Positions 45,962 through 56,409 of a stretch of DNA of 64,000 nucleotides are shown piece by piece. Within the stretch, counting starts at the first letter, position 1. Each line of letters opens with the position of its first letter. The DNA comes from Allolobophora icterica (Eukaryota; Annelida; Clitellata; Crassiclitellata; Lumbricidae). The DNA lies in assembly GCA_963556255.1 (NCBI GenBank), contig OY744611.1:39031714-39095713 (forward strand), in the 5' to 3' direction. The notes beneath the pieces are model-generated. The model had not been told where the DNA came from. It ran no database searches and saw only the letters and a list, made by a program, of their open reading frames with translations. Position numbers and translations under genes: made by a program.

Positions 45962-46212
45962 GAATTATTTATTTATTTATTTATTCCGGATATTTCTATA
46001 GCGCCTCTCGAAGTCAACTTCTACTCAGAGGCGCTCCCGACTAAGTTCTTACAGCATTTGATACTGTGCCGGAATTTTCACGCCGAAGCGCCACGAGCAA
46101 TTGCGAGTGGACTTGCCCAAGGTCCGTACGCAGCGGCTAGAGTGGGATTCGAACCTGCAACCCTCCGGTCACAATTAGGCGCCGAACTTACCACTGAGCC
46201 ACCACGCCCCAC
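45962..46212 (-). mobile_element. CR1-tail SINE nested in a hAT element
   Basis: Nearly the same as 39207-39450 from tail to the tRNA-like head (CCACTGAGCCACCACGCCCC on the plus strand). GAATTA borders both sides. Confidence 0.88.
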
Positions 46213-46369
46213 GAATTAAAGACGTTATATCAAAGATCGTTCCAAATGATGATAATTAAAATTGAGTCTTTCAACAAAGAAAATGTGGATTCGTACAGGG
46301 ATTTTGTATTTCCACATTTTAATTTTGTGGGACGCTCTGAATTCAGCGTGCCCTAAAAATTTCCGCGCG

Positions 46370-46890
46370 CATGGGCGGCGATCCCGGGGGTTGAGGGGAC
46401 AAGACCCCCGGGCCCACCTTTAAGAGTGAGGGACACGCCATACATGGGATCCCCAAAGTTTGAAGAAACACCAAAAAAGGTCAACAAATGCAATTGTGTG
46501 TGAGGGTGAAAATGAGTTTTTAGTGCCTTTTTGATCAGATAAGTTGTTTTCAGCAGAAGTGTCTCCCCCCAAAAAAAATTTCAAGAAAAAAAGTAATAAA
46601 GCTGTGTAAGAAAACGTCATGAAATTGTGTAAGAGAAGGGGGAAAAAGTAAGAGAAGGAAAAAAGGTCAAAAAAAGTTTGTGGAGATCGATGAATTCCTA
46701 AAAAAGGTCGTCAGTTATTTCGAAGGCACGATTTGGGAAAAAGTCACGGAAGTAGGTAGAGGACTAAAAAAAGGTCGGAAGATGAGATATTCCAGAAAAA
46801 GCCAACCAGACCATGGTCGACTCTGTCCCAGTAGGCCTACTCACTTGTTGCCCCCCCCCCTCCACTTGTGAAACAAGATCGCCGCCACTG
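46370..46890. mobile_element. hAT MITE, GGGCGGCGATC family, copy 1
   Basis: CATGGGCGGCGATC and GATCGCCGCCACTG ends. The flanks TCCGCGCG and TCAACGCG match at six of eight. It shares GGGGACAAGACCCC and CACCTTTAAGAGTG with 63497-63682. Confidence 0.8.
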
Positions 46891-46946
46891 TCAACGCGTG
46901 CCACTTTGGGCACGCGTGCCATAGATTCGCCATCCCTGCTATAGAC

Positions 46947-47215
46947 CAGCAGTTTCCCAACTTTATTTTTATTTGCACCACCAGATAAAATCGAATGTTG
47001 GCGTACCACCAAGGACCTTTTGTAGAATCCTTGGCGTACCACCAGCAAACGTCAGATCAAAAACAACAGGCGAGCGCAAAGTCCCCTTGCAAGGACGTCA
47101 AAAAAGAGGTAAAAATTTTTTTTCTCATAGTACACGTTTTAGTTAACAAAGCGTAACAAAAATGAATTATTTATTTATTCCGGATATTTCTATAGCGCCT
47201 CTCGAAGTCAACAAG
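46947..47215. mobile_element. Second hAT-like fragment sharing interior and SINE with 45813-46938
   Basis: It starts CAGCAGTTTCCCAACTTT. From about 47110 it matches 45920-45990 for over 60 bp, including the junction with a SINE tail (47162-47215), then stops inside the SINE. Confidence 0.6.
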
Positions 47216-47760
47216 ACAAGTTTTGCACGAGAAAATTTCACAGTTTTTGGGTGTTTCTTCCAAATTTTCAGGGGAAACTCCATTATGTGCCCCTCCCCCA
47301 CTGTCAAAGAGGTGTGGTCTTGTGAAAAAAAGCCTTTGCAGACTCTAGTTCTGTTAATAGCATATAATAATTCCATGAATTTGAGTATAATTTTTTCTTT
47401 TTTACCCCGTCTTGTTCCTCCTTTCCTTGTTCCAGCTTTTTAATTTTTTTTTCAAAAATCAGGGGGGCAAATGCCCCCCTTCCCCCCAAATGACGTCCCT
47501 GTTTATTAGAGTTGCATAGTCTGCATGGGCTTCTGTTAGCTTTGCCTCTCCTTTCCTTGACAGCAGATCCCGCGTTTCGCCACTCGTCCATTTTTTCTTA
47601 GGCAAGTTTTGGTAATTATCTATTAGGACTGCACCGCGGTTACCGCTTGCATGGCATTCCTAAAGATGTCCAAGTTGATACGAACTTCCAGACTCAGTTG
47701 TGATCATGGTAGGCCTACTAAAGCACAGTCTTAAATCTGTCGTAGGCATTATTGAAAATC
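47216..47760. other. Intergenic stretch, probable old transposon debris
   Basis: A block GGGGGGCAAATGCCCCCCTT near 47462 recalls the ATGGGCG MITE interiors, but I cannot set ends. Confidence 0.35.
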
Positions 47761-47764
47761 GGGT

Positions 47765-48505
47765 CTTGTCAGAGCGTCTCATTTTTAGGCGATCGATCGA
47801 TCGCTCTCCTTGGTCGCTCGCCTAGCCAAGTTCCAGTGATGGGCACTAAACTATTTTTATTTAGTTAAACTAACACTTTTTTCCAACTAAAATAAAATAG
47901 TTTAACTAAAGTTGGCAACTGATTTTGGAAATTAGTTAACTAAACTTTAAAAAAAGTAGTTAAACTTTTTCCAACTTTTTCCAACAAACATTTTCACAAT
48001 AACAGAGGTTAAGTGAACTGTAATAATGCAGAGCATCAATGACAATTTCACCTTCAAACACGCAATGTGTACTGTTCTAGCTAGCATACAGTTACAGGCG
48101 TCCTGTAAGTAGTGTATGAATTTTAAAACACAGGCTGTTAATGCTAAAACCATGCAGTGTTAATCAATAAGTTTTGCGTTGAGTTGTTCAATGTTCATTG
48201 CTGAAAATAGTTGCGCATTGCTGATTTTTTAAGTTAAACTTTTTAGTTAGCAACTAATTTTTTTAGTTAAACTATTGTTTTAACTAAACTGTTTTTAGTT
48301 AAACTTCATGCTTAGCTAAAAAAAATTAGTTAAACTAAAAGTTAGCAACTTTTTAGTTAACTATTGCCCATCATTGCCAAGTTCCCGGCGAGCGGTGAAT
48401 CTCTCGCCTAGCCGAAGGTGTCGCGCCATCGGTTGTCGCTCGATGAGTTTGAGTTAGACTCAAAGACGATAGACTAACTTGGAGCCAGACCATTATTTTA
48501 TTTGC
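47765..48505. repeat. GCGATCGATCG repeat unit, copy interrupted by a hAT element
   Basis: Both flanks of 47834-48376 align, in reverse, with the uninterrupted 55778-55955: TCTCCTTGGTCGCTCGCC on the left, CGCCTAGCCGAAGGTGTCGC and GGAGCCAGACCATTATTTTA on the right. Confidence 0.75.
47834..48376. mobile_element. hAT element with CAGTGATGGGCA ends and TTAGTTAAAC repeats
   Basis: CAGTGATGGGCA at the left mirrors TGCCCATCATTG at the right. CCAAGTTC is duplicated perfectly (47826-47833, 48377-48384). Both inner flanks hold many TTAGTTAAACTAA motifs. The empty site at 55.9 kb supports the boundaries. Confidence 0.94.
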
Positions 48506-48604
48506 CCAATTTTCATTACTTTAATTTACTTAGATTGAGCCAGTGAAGTCCTGGTACGAGGAACGAGAATGTATTAACATTTATTCGTGACCAATTCTTC
48601 TTAA

Positions 48605-48845
48605 AATTGGTCTATTTTTGACTGCTGATTTTGGAGGTCCAGGCAGTCAGAGGAACGAAGAGGACGGAGAGAAGCAGCAGAGTGAAGGCGATGAAATAAG
48701 CCACATAAATATTTCGGAGCGAAACCAAGTTCAGCCTTAGAGACACGTCTCCAGTCTGCGCGAGACTCTATAGCATATATACGTACAGTTAGTAGCTGCA
48801 GCCTTTTGGTGATAGATGAAGAACAATGGAAGAAAATGTCAAACC
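48605..48845 (-). pseudogene. Probable LINE ORF2 C-terminal fragment
   Basis: The minus frame reads GFAPKYLCGLFHRL then SLRPLRSSDC, resembling the GLAPxYLxxL...RxLRSS segment of CR1/L2 proteins. The neighbourhood has no other LINE landmarks, so this is tentative. Confidence 0.45.
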
Positions 48846-49020
48846 ACACACGAGTAGGCTACCCAAAAAATTAACGGGATTTGCAGGAATCCCATGATTC
48901 AGCCTGAGCATGTTGGGAAAGCTGACCTCCCCCCGTGGCTACGCAAATGGGTAAATGTAAATACACTGTACATACTTTTCATATAGCAACGGTATGGTCT
49001 CGACCCAGCTCACTTTAAAT

Positions 49021-49374
49021 CAGTGTTTAATCTAGTCCCCGTCTTCTGGGAGGGGAAACAAGGTTTCTGGGGGGACCAACGAATTTACACAAGATTTTGG
49101 GAAAATTTCAGCCAACAGTTTCAGACATTTTCACATTTCATCTTCAAAAAAACTTGATGACTTTTTTTGTCATTCGTCCTTTTTGTAGGAATTACTCTGT
49201 CAAAACCTCCAAAAGTATACTACTCACCTCTCACGGGGGGAACCTTGTATCCTGGGGGGATTTTCCCTCCCCAAAACGTCTCTACATGGTAATATTGCTG
49301 GCCTCGGTGGGGGAAACATCAATCCTGTGAGGGGACATTTACCCCCCCCCCAAAGACGTCTAGATTAAACACTG
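49021..49374. mobile_element. hAT MITE, CAGTGTTTAATCTA family, copy 2
   Basis: CAGTGTTTAATCTAGTC and GTCTAGATTAAACACTG ends, with perfect CTTTAAAT duplications (49013-49020, 49375-49382). The interior GGGGAAACAAGGTTT matches 4081-4385. Confidence 0.93.
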
Positions 49375-49382
49375 CTTTAAAT

Positions 49383-50403
49383 GAGTTGATCGGATGAGTA
49401 GGCCTACTTCATCACCGCTGTCAGTTTGAATGTTGTGCGGTACAGGAAGACCCGATGGCGGGAACCCTATCTATAGGCTAATACCGACTAAGGTCTCTGT
49501 GTGAGCGTCTTAACCTTCCTCTCCGGGGTTTATCAACTTTATCCAGCACCAGTTCTTTGAAACGATCGAACTTCTGCAAAGTCTGCAGTCTGTTATTGCT
49601 CGATAATTTGTTCCCAGGGGGTAAATGCAAGTCCTTCTTCTCTGTCTCTGTCTCTGTCCTGAAGCGTTTCACTTCTAAACGAGAACGATTTAACATTTCA
49701 AGGTTTATACACGTAGGCCCATATAGTCATATACCGAACCCGATACCAGAGTCGGATTTAACAAATAACGATCTGCCGCACCTACGCCCTATACCAAGTT
49801 TTTTAGCCTCCCTAATTCCTCTACCAGGTTTTCCATGTGTGTTAGACGGGACCGCCGCAGGTGGGTTCTATGGGGTCTTATGCGGGATTATCTGAATAAG
49901 GGTCCTACTACGCTCCACGTGGGCATGCTGGCAGAGGAAAAGGTTTAATTGTTTAATTTAATGTTTGTTTCAGAAAACACAATATATAGAGACAATTCAA
50001 TTCAAAAGACATGATTAAGAACAGCACAACTTCAAACTATCTAAACATAGGCTATTATAATCATTGACACCACATCAAGACAATAATTTAATATAGTCTT
50101 GCTTGCAGTTTTACATTAAATCTAATGTTTAATTTCGAAGTTTTGTCGCCCTCTGGAATGTGCCGCCCCTATGTAACCTCGTTTGTTTGTGTAGTAAAGT
50201 CGTCACTTTCTGACCCTTGACCATGCACATAGATCCAGTGCTTAAACTCAACCGACCGACCACGTGACCTCAGTGACCTGCGAGATCTGCACCTAAAAGA
50301 GAAGATCAGTCAACTGTTTTTGATAATAATAATAATCGATTATGTGCATCGTATATAACGTATTTGTGTCTATTCAACGAGGTTAAGAGCAAGTAAGAAC
50401 ATC
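49383..50403. other. Intergenic stretch, nothing identified
   Basis: Short frames only. TAGGCCTA near 49399. Confidence 0.45.
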
Positions 50404-50445
50404 GGTTATAGCATAGGCGCCGACTTCTTAGGAGGCTTGGGTGCC

Positions 50446-51451
50446 AATGCACTCAGAGAGAAAGTTCAACCTCGAATCCACTCAAATCAAGCGTCTACAG
50501 CTAATCCAAGCTCACTAGCCAGAGCTGTCACTAGAACGCCCAAACATCATCATATCAGTGATGATATCACTCCCATCCTCAAATCACTCCATTGGTTAAA
50601 AATCCCAGAGCGAATCCACTACAAAGTCCTATCACTAACCTACAACTCCCTACAATATTCCCAGCCCAAGTACCTTCGTGATCTCTTCACCATTCAGACA
50701 ACCCGCTCCACCCGATCATCGTCCTATCTCAGTCTTTCTCGACCCCCCAGTATACTCACCTCAAGTTCTCCAACCGAGCCAATTCCATCACAGCACCACG
50801 ACTCTGGAATGATCTCCCCCCTGAATTTCGCAGTTTCTCAGTGCCTCCATCATCATTGCAACCCATCCTTCATCCTCATCCTCATGTTCCTCTTTCTATC
50901 ACCCCCCTCCCGGGCTTTCCACTCAAAACTGAAGTCTCACCTTTTCAAATACTCCTACCCTGACTCATCTGATACTCCGCCTTCCAATTATTCTCGCCGT
51001 AAACGACACCCGCCTTGACAGCTGTTCTGCCTCTTCTGATCTGGTACCTTGGAAATTGGACTTGGACCTCTTTTGGACTACTCTCTGGAAACCCTCTTTG
51101 ATTTGGTTTGGCCTCCTGGAAATCGAACTTGGACCTCTTTTGGACCACTCTCTGGAAATCCTCTGATCTGGTACCCTGGAAATCGGACTTGGACCTCTTT
51201 TGGACTACTCTCTGGAAACCCCCTTTGATTTGGTTTGGCCTCCTGGAAATCGGACTTGGACCTCTTTTGGACCACTCTCTGGAAACCCCCTCTGATTTGG
51301 TTTGGCCTTCTGGAAACCGGACTCGGACTTCTTTTGGACTACTCCCTGGAAACCCCCTCTGATCTGACGTAGCGCTCGTGAATAGGCTGGTGCCCTGCGC
51401 TTGGCCTTCGAGTGGCGCTTTAGAAGTTTGGAGATTACGATTACGATTCAG
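50446..51451 (+). mobile_element. CR1/L2-like LINE nested in a hAT element
   Basis: The frame contains SSLARAVTRTPK, ILKSLHWLKIPERIHYKVL and QPKYLRDLFTIQTTRSTRSS. A frameshift near 50760 moves APRLWNDLPPEFR-type residues to another frame. The 3' end holds a 63-bp minisatellite and finishes with GGCGCTTTAGAAGTTTGGAG then (GATTAC)n. TGGGTGCC lies at both sides (50438-50445, 51452-51459), a likely target duplication. Confidence 0.85.
51040..51365. repeat. 63-bp minisatellite in the LINE 3' region
   Basis: About five units of CCTGGAAATCGGACTTGGAC, CTCTTTTGGACTACTCTCTG and variants that alternate long and short forms. Confidence 0.85.
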
Positions 51452-51815
51452 TGGGTGCCTGGCACCCAGAAGAATTCGGACCTTAAACTCAAATATTTTA
51501 CAACTAAGTTATCTGGCAATTTGAAAAGTACAACTACAACACAAATATCCAACATTGCATGATCTTACAGTCACAGCTCGTACATAAATAAATAATTTAT
51601 TTATTTATAATGTTTTTAAAATAAATAATAACACTGGAACGTTGTCACCGATTTCCAATACTTTTGCTAACCTCGTAACCTTTGACAAGAAAACAATTTT
51701 CTTTCTCCTAAAATCCGCTAAACTCACCCACCTAAGGAGAGTGGGAAGGAGGAAGGGAAGGGTAGAACCCAGGCACCCAGAGACAAAAACAAAAGTCGGC
51801 GCCTCTGGGTTATAG

Positions 51816-52390
51816 CTTTGTCAGATACGCTAAGGTTTTACAATGGAGATCCGCCTCCTCTGGATGGGCAATTTAACCACAGCATAGACTTCAGCATATT
51901 GTTTACACACACTTGGATATCCAAATACCACCGATGGTATCCTAATAACTTTCCGCCTTAGCAACAGGTCGTCTAGCTCCTACCCTCCTACGTCCCGACC
52001 CTCTCCCCAAAATCATAAAGTTACAGAATAGGGCCAACATGTACTAAATTAATTTTGATCGACCAACACATATATCCGCCATAACGTACTGTAAAAATTA
52101 TTGTAGCGAGATAGGGATCCTCTCCTCCACTGAGGCTCCACCGGGCGCTGATTTCTCACAATCGGCCAATAGAGTCCCGTAGCAACCAGCGAGGTTCCGT
52201 AGCAACCACTGAAGCTCCATTTTCCTCCCACGGCGAAGCTCATTCAAAAGAGTACCCAATGACCTAATGACGTATCCCAGGACTTAAATGAGTTTTCTAG
52301 GACCTAACGAAGTCCTGAAGGACTCAATGGAGTCCCCTCAGAACCAATGGTCCCCAAGTTCATTGTAATAAGTAGGCCCTATAAAAGACG
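51816..52390. other. Intergenic stretch, nothing identified
   Basis: Short repeated phrases (GTAGCAACCA near 52180; GGACTTAAATGAG-like near 52280). No gene. Confidence 0.45.
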
Positions 52391-52393
52391 AGT

Positions 52394-52885
52394 CAATTCA
52401 AGCGAGTCGAGCCGTGAGTCGAGTCAGTCGAGTCAGTTGAATCAGACGAGCCGAACCGCTAGTCGAGTCAGTCGTCATGCAATCAATCGAGTCAGTCAGT
52501 CAGTCAGTCGAGTCAACAGCCAGTCAGTCGAGTCAGTCGCCATGCAGTCAATCGAGACAGAGTCTTTCAGTCGGTCAAGTCAACAGTCAGTCGAGTCAGT
52601 CAGTCGAGTCAGTCGTCATGCAGCCAATCGAGTCAGTCAGTCAGTCGAGTCAACAGTCAGTCAGTCGATTCAGTCAGTCAGTCGAGTCAACAGTCAGTCG
52701 TCATGCAGCCAATCGAGTCAGTCAGTCAGTCGAGTCAACAGTCAGTCAGTCGATTCAGTCAGTCAGTCGAGTCAACAGTCAGTCGTCATGCAGCCAATCG
52801 AGTCAGTCAGTCAGTCGAGTCAGTCGGCATGCAGTCAATATAGTCAGTCAGTCAGTCGTCAGTCAGTCGAGTCAGCGAAGTCGAG
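52394..52885. repeat. CAGTCGAGT-based satellite with long-period structure
   Basis: Units of CAGT, CAGTCGAGT and CAACAGTCAGT assemble into a roughly 100-bp higher-order unit containing GTCATGCAGCCAATCGAG. Two overlapping Ser-rich frames result by chance. Confidence 0.85.
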
Positions 52886-52974
52886 TCCTCAGTCGGTTCC
52901 AGTGGGAAGCCATATAGAGCCCACATGCATCCCATCTAGTGCAGAGGAAATCAAACTTTAAATTAGAAAAAGGG

Positions 52975-53055
52975 CGCGGGTGAATAAACTGGTGTCCCTG
53001 ACGTCGGATTTTGTGTGGCGCTGAGAAATTTCGAAGAATCCCATTACATTAAATG
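52975..53055 (+). repeat. LINE-like 3' tail ending ATTACAT
   Basis: TGAATAAACTGGTGTCCCTG, GTGTGGCGCTGAGAAATTTC and CCCATTACATTA parallel the second tail at 5957-6025. Confidence 0.6.
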
Positions 53056-53059
53056 TCAT

Positions 53060-54060
53060 CGTTGAAGTAAATAAAGAGTACGAAACGTTACGATTGCCTC
53101 GTCATTTCAAGTCTTCTGACAGATCACGAAAGCCGTACACCCGCGGACAGTCCAAATCAATTGAGGGGCCCTGGCTACATGAACCTGGTTGGCATAAGCG
53201 CAGAGGACATTTCAGTGGTGTGGAGCGCGATTTTACTTCTGACCGAAAAATAAATAAATCCTGAATAATTGGCGCCGTGCATTTATAGTAACTAATTATT
53301 TAGTACATCAATAAATAAAGCTGTAAATGTTATAGTGGTTTAACTGGTTTTGCGAGCTAGTAGCAACTAATAGTCTAATTACTATTCCGATTCCGGCAAG
53401 CTGCAGATAGTTTGTTCACCAATTTTTCCCAACACCTACTTGCCTGAATAACAGGAACGCCCGAAATTTTGGGCAAGTGCCCCCTGACCCCCCCCCCTTC
53501 TAAGCCTATGCTGGTTGGTACTTGGTAGGCCCTACTAAACAGTTTTTAGAGACCAGTCGGCCCTACGACGACAGTGACATTATTCACACCTGCACACTCG
53601 CGTCATATGGATTCAATCTGATCAATATCACATTCAGAATCTGAAACTTCGTACGCTGATTCGCTGATTGTGATTGGCGCCTTGAGGAATTGACGGATGT
53701 ACAAGCCTGATAAAGAACTTTTAAACTTAATTATGATGGAATAAGAGTAAAGAGGAAATATTCTCCCGCGATTGCAACTAATTTCGAATCGTGTGCGACC
53801 AAAATCAGCAGTCAAATATAGACCAATTTAACAACAATTGGTCACGAAGAAATGTTTATACATTCTGCAGTCAAAAATGTGCAATTACACGTGGGTCTAT
53901 ATCAGTAAGCTAGAGTATTTGCCCGTCATATTATGATAAGTATGTCGTTGGTTAAAATGCTCTGATCATAGTACCTGTCATATTATGACGTCATATTATG
54001 ACGGCAGTGTATAGGCCTTGTTGGTTAAAATGCTCTGATCGCCGTCGTCAAGACGGCAGT
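53060..54060. other. Intergenic stretch with short duplications
   Basis: GTTGGTTAAAATGCTCTGATC occurs at about 53948 and again at about 54020. A block at 53800-53890 (GACTGCTGATTTTGG and ATTGGTC in reverse) resembles 48593-48640. No gene. Confidence 0.5.
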
Positions 54061-54064
54061 ACTG

Positions 54065-54117
54065 ACGTCACAAACGGTTTCTGTTTCACAATAGATTCCA
54101 GAAACCGTTTGTGACGT
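54065..54117. other. 19-bp perfect inverted repeat
   Basis: ACGTCACAAACGGTTTCTG, a 15-nt loop and CAGAAACCGTTTGTGACGT. It could be a small foldback element or a structured RNA. Confidence 0.75.
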
Positions 54118-54549
54118 AGCGTCCTCCGACAGACGAACGCTATATGGATATTATATGTATAGATAGACCCTACAAGTAGGCCTATGCTGGCAGCAACAAT
54201 GAAAATGTGCTATACGATTAATTAACACTTTAATGACAAGCTGTATTGGTTGCAACGTGATTGGCTTGGACGCTGATAGACTGACAAACAGACACGCCCA
54301 CTTGACTGACAGACCGACGGACAGTAACCGTTAGACACACAATTCATCACGTGCTCTTTGATTGCAGCTAACGACAGACCGACAGACTGAATACGCTTGT
54401 TATATGTTACACTGTTAGTAGAATAATTACGTAGATTCATACCATCAAGTGTTGTGCCATATCTAGCAATAGGCATCGAAGTGATCACGTTATAGGCCCC
54501 ATTGGTTTCCATAAGCCCACTGTCATGACATCCGTATGATCGATCTTGT

Positions 54550-54740
54550 AATCAGTGAAGCTTAACTTACATTCGAGTAACCTACATTCGAGTAACCTAT
54601 ATACTTACATTCTGATCAGTGCTGCCCAATCTTCTTCGCTGATGTCGTATCTCCTAGGTACACTGGTAGGATTCGTGTTAGCCTTCAACCTGGTTGAGGA
54701 AACCAAAAAGACAACTGCCATGACATCGGTCTTGTAGCCT
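54550..54740. repeat. Duplicated unit, copy without insertion
   Basis: TAATCAGTGAAGCTTAACT, GAGTAACCTATATACTTACA and CAGTGCTGCCCAATCTTCTT match, in order, the blocks flanking the MITE at 54776-55013. Confidence 0.75.
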
Positions 54741-55110
54741 ATAATCAGTTAAGTTTAACTCACATATAAGTAACCCAGTGCTTTTTCTGCCGGAACGCCA
54801 CGGAACGGCGTTCCGGCACCTTTTCAACTATTAAAAATAATTTAGTTATCTTAATAAAAGAATAATTTAGTTATTTTAGTTTAATCTGACGTCAAAATTT
54901 TCTTGGTGAGGGTCTCCGAGACCCCAAACCCCGTTTTCTCTCGGGTTTCGCCCTCGATTTAGCCCTTCCATAATTGTTCAGTTCCGGAACCTTTTTTATA
55001 GAAAAAAGCACTGAAGTAACCCATATACTTACATTCTTTTTATCAGTGTTTCCCAATCTTTTTCGCTGACAGGCACCCTGGCACGATGCCTGTTACGCCT
55101 AGCCTTCAAC
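54741..55110. repeat. Duplicated unit, copy with hAT insertion
   Basis: Same blocks as 54550-54740 (TAATCAGTTAAGTTTAACTC, AAGTAACC, CATATACTTACATTC, CAGTGTTTCCCAATC), interrupted by the MITE. Confidence 0.75.
54776..55013. mobile_element. hAT MITE, CAGTGCTTTTT family, copy 2 (inverted)
   Basis: CAGTGCTTTTTCTGCCGG and AAAAAAGCACTG ends, with perfect AAGTAACC duplications (54768-54775, 55014-55021). The interior is the reverse of 20884-21139. Confidence 0.94.
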
Positions 55111-55777
55111 CTGTTTGAAGGAAGCCAACGGAACTCATTTTGATATGAAAGGTTTTTGACGGAACTTCGACCTAAACAAAATATATTATGGTATGATGTT
55201 TAAACAGTGGTCCGTGAAATGTATAGAGATTATTTTAAATGAAATTTTCCCACGGAACTCTTGTTTTCACCTAGGCGTCTGACTTATAATTAGGGACCTG
55301 CGAAGCTTCGATATTCGATTCGAAAACGAATCGGACGGCAGTATTCGATTCGATTCGAAAATGATGTCATGATTCGAAAAATTTCGAATCATTTTTCGGA
55401 AAAACGATTATAGCCTTTAACGCACTTTGTTGTAAACTAATTGTTTTAATTGTTTTCTGACCGTGGATTGGTTGTTGAATTTCTGCGAGCAACGGCGGCA
55501 CGCAACAACAGCAAACCCTCTGGCAAGAAAAGGGTTTATTGCGCGGTCGACCTCTCGAGCTTTTATGTACGGCGTATTTTGTGTATCGTATTCGTATAGC
55601 TGCATATAATTAGTGACTTTACGAATGATGTCACGCGGCGTGACCAATCAGAAAATTGATTATTGCACGAAATTAGAGTGATCACTCAGCAAGCACTAGG
55701 TCACGGCACGCATTCACCGTTGCCGCAAGTAGGCCCTAAGTAAAAAAAAGTAGGCCTAATGTAAATTAGGTAAATAA

Positions 55778-55955
55778 AATAATGGTCTGGCTCCAGTTCC
55801 GTCTATCGTCTTGGAGTCTAACTTGAACTCATCGAGCAACGACCGGCAGTGCGACACCTTCGGCTAGGCGAGCGATTTACCGCTTGCCGGGACCTTTGCT
55901 AGGCGAGCGACCAAGGAGAGCGATCGATCGCCTCAAATGAGAAGCTCTGGTTATA
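55778..55955. repeat. GCGATCGATCG repeat unit, uninterrupted copy
   Basis: Reverse match to 47765-48505 without the 543-bp hAT insertion. The empty site reads TAGCAAAGGTCCCGGC in the orientation of the filled copy. Confidence 0.75.
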
Positions 55956-55959
55956 CTCC

Positions 55960-56045
55960 GCTTGGATGCATGTACACCAAAGTGCGGTTATGCAATTGAT
56001 ACAATAAAGAATATAGGCCTACTTACTTATTTACTTACTTAACTC
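55960..56045 (+). repeat. LINE-like 3' tail ending in (ACTT)n, variant
   Basis: GTACACCAAAGTGCGGTTA, AATAAAGAATATAGGCC and (TACTT)n match the tails at 17.0 and 61.7 kb. Confidence 0.6.
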
Positions 56046-56409
56046 ATAAATTATTTGTGTTATTTTTAATTCTGTTAATTAGCTTAATGTTTAGTTCAAT
56101 TGATTTTAAACTGTAGACAAGTTATTGATATATTGATACTGTGGTACGCCTGTGCAATCAAATTTCATGAATATCAAACCTCTGCCTGCTGATTCGATTC
56201 GAGATTCGATTCGAATTCGAACCTTTACCCCCGATTCGATTCGAGATTCGATTCGACTGAAAATTTGCGATTCGCAGGTCCCTACTTATAATGCAATAAT
56301 GACCACATTCAAACAACACTTTTGTCTAATTTAATTCCTCGCGGAACCCTTGTCTTCCCCTCACAGAACCTATTGGGTTCCGCGGAACACACTTTTGGAA
56401 ACGCTGTTT

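Larger units (their letters stand above)
45813..46938. mobile_element. hAT element with CAGAGGTGGCGAA ends, carrying two insertions
   Basis: CAGAGGTGGCGAACC at the left mirrors GATTCGCCATCCCTG at the right. CTATAGAC is duplicated perfectly (45805-45812, 46939-46946). A SINE (45962-46212) and another hAT MITE (46370-46890) lie inside it. Confidence 0.9.
50412..51807. mobile_element. hAT element with GGCGCCGACTT ends, hosting a LINE
   Basis: CATAGGCGCCGACTT at the left mirrors AAGTCGGCGCCTCTG at the right. GGTTATAG is duplicated perfectly (50404-50411, 51808-51815). Most of its length is an inserted LINE (50446-51451), so the hAT proper is only about 390 bp. Confidence 0.92.
55291..56284. mobile_element. 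hAT element with TAGGGACCTGCGAA ends and TTCGAATC arrays
   Basis: TAGGGACCTGCGAA at the left mirrors TTCGCAGGTCCCTA at the right. CTTATAAT is duplicated perfectly (55283-55290, 56285-56292). GATTCGATTCGA repeats fill both subterminal zones. A LINE-like tail and the 55778-55955 unit lie inside. Confidence 0.93.
55044..56406. mobile_element. Probable outer hAT element with CAGTGTTTCCCAA ends
   Basis: CAGTGTTTCCCAATC at the left mirrors TTTTGGAAACGCTG at the right. The flanking 8-mers are both T-rich but not clearly the same. It surrounds the 55291-56284 element. Confidence 0.5.

Noticed and set aside
52347..52961. Ser/Gln/Val-rich frames of 204 and 146 codons
   Set aside because: Products of the CAGTCGAGT satellite; two overlapping frames of the same composition show it is low complexity.
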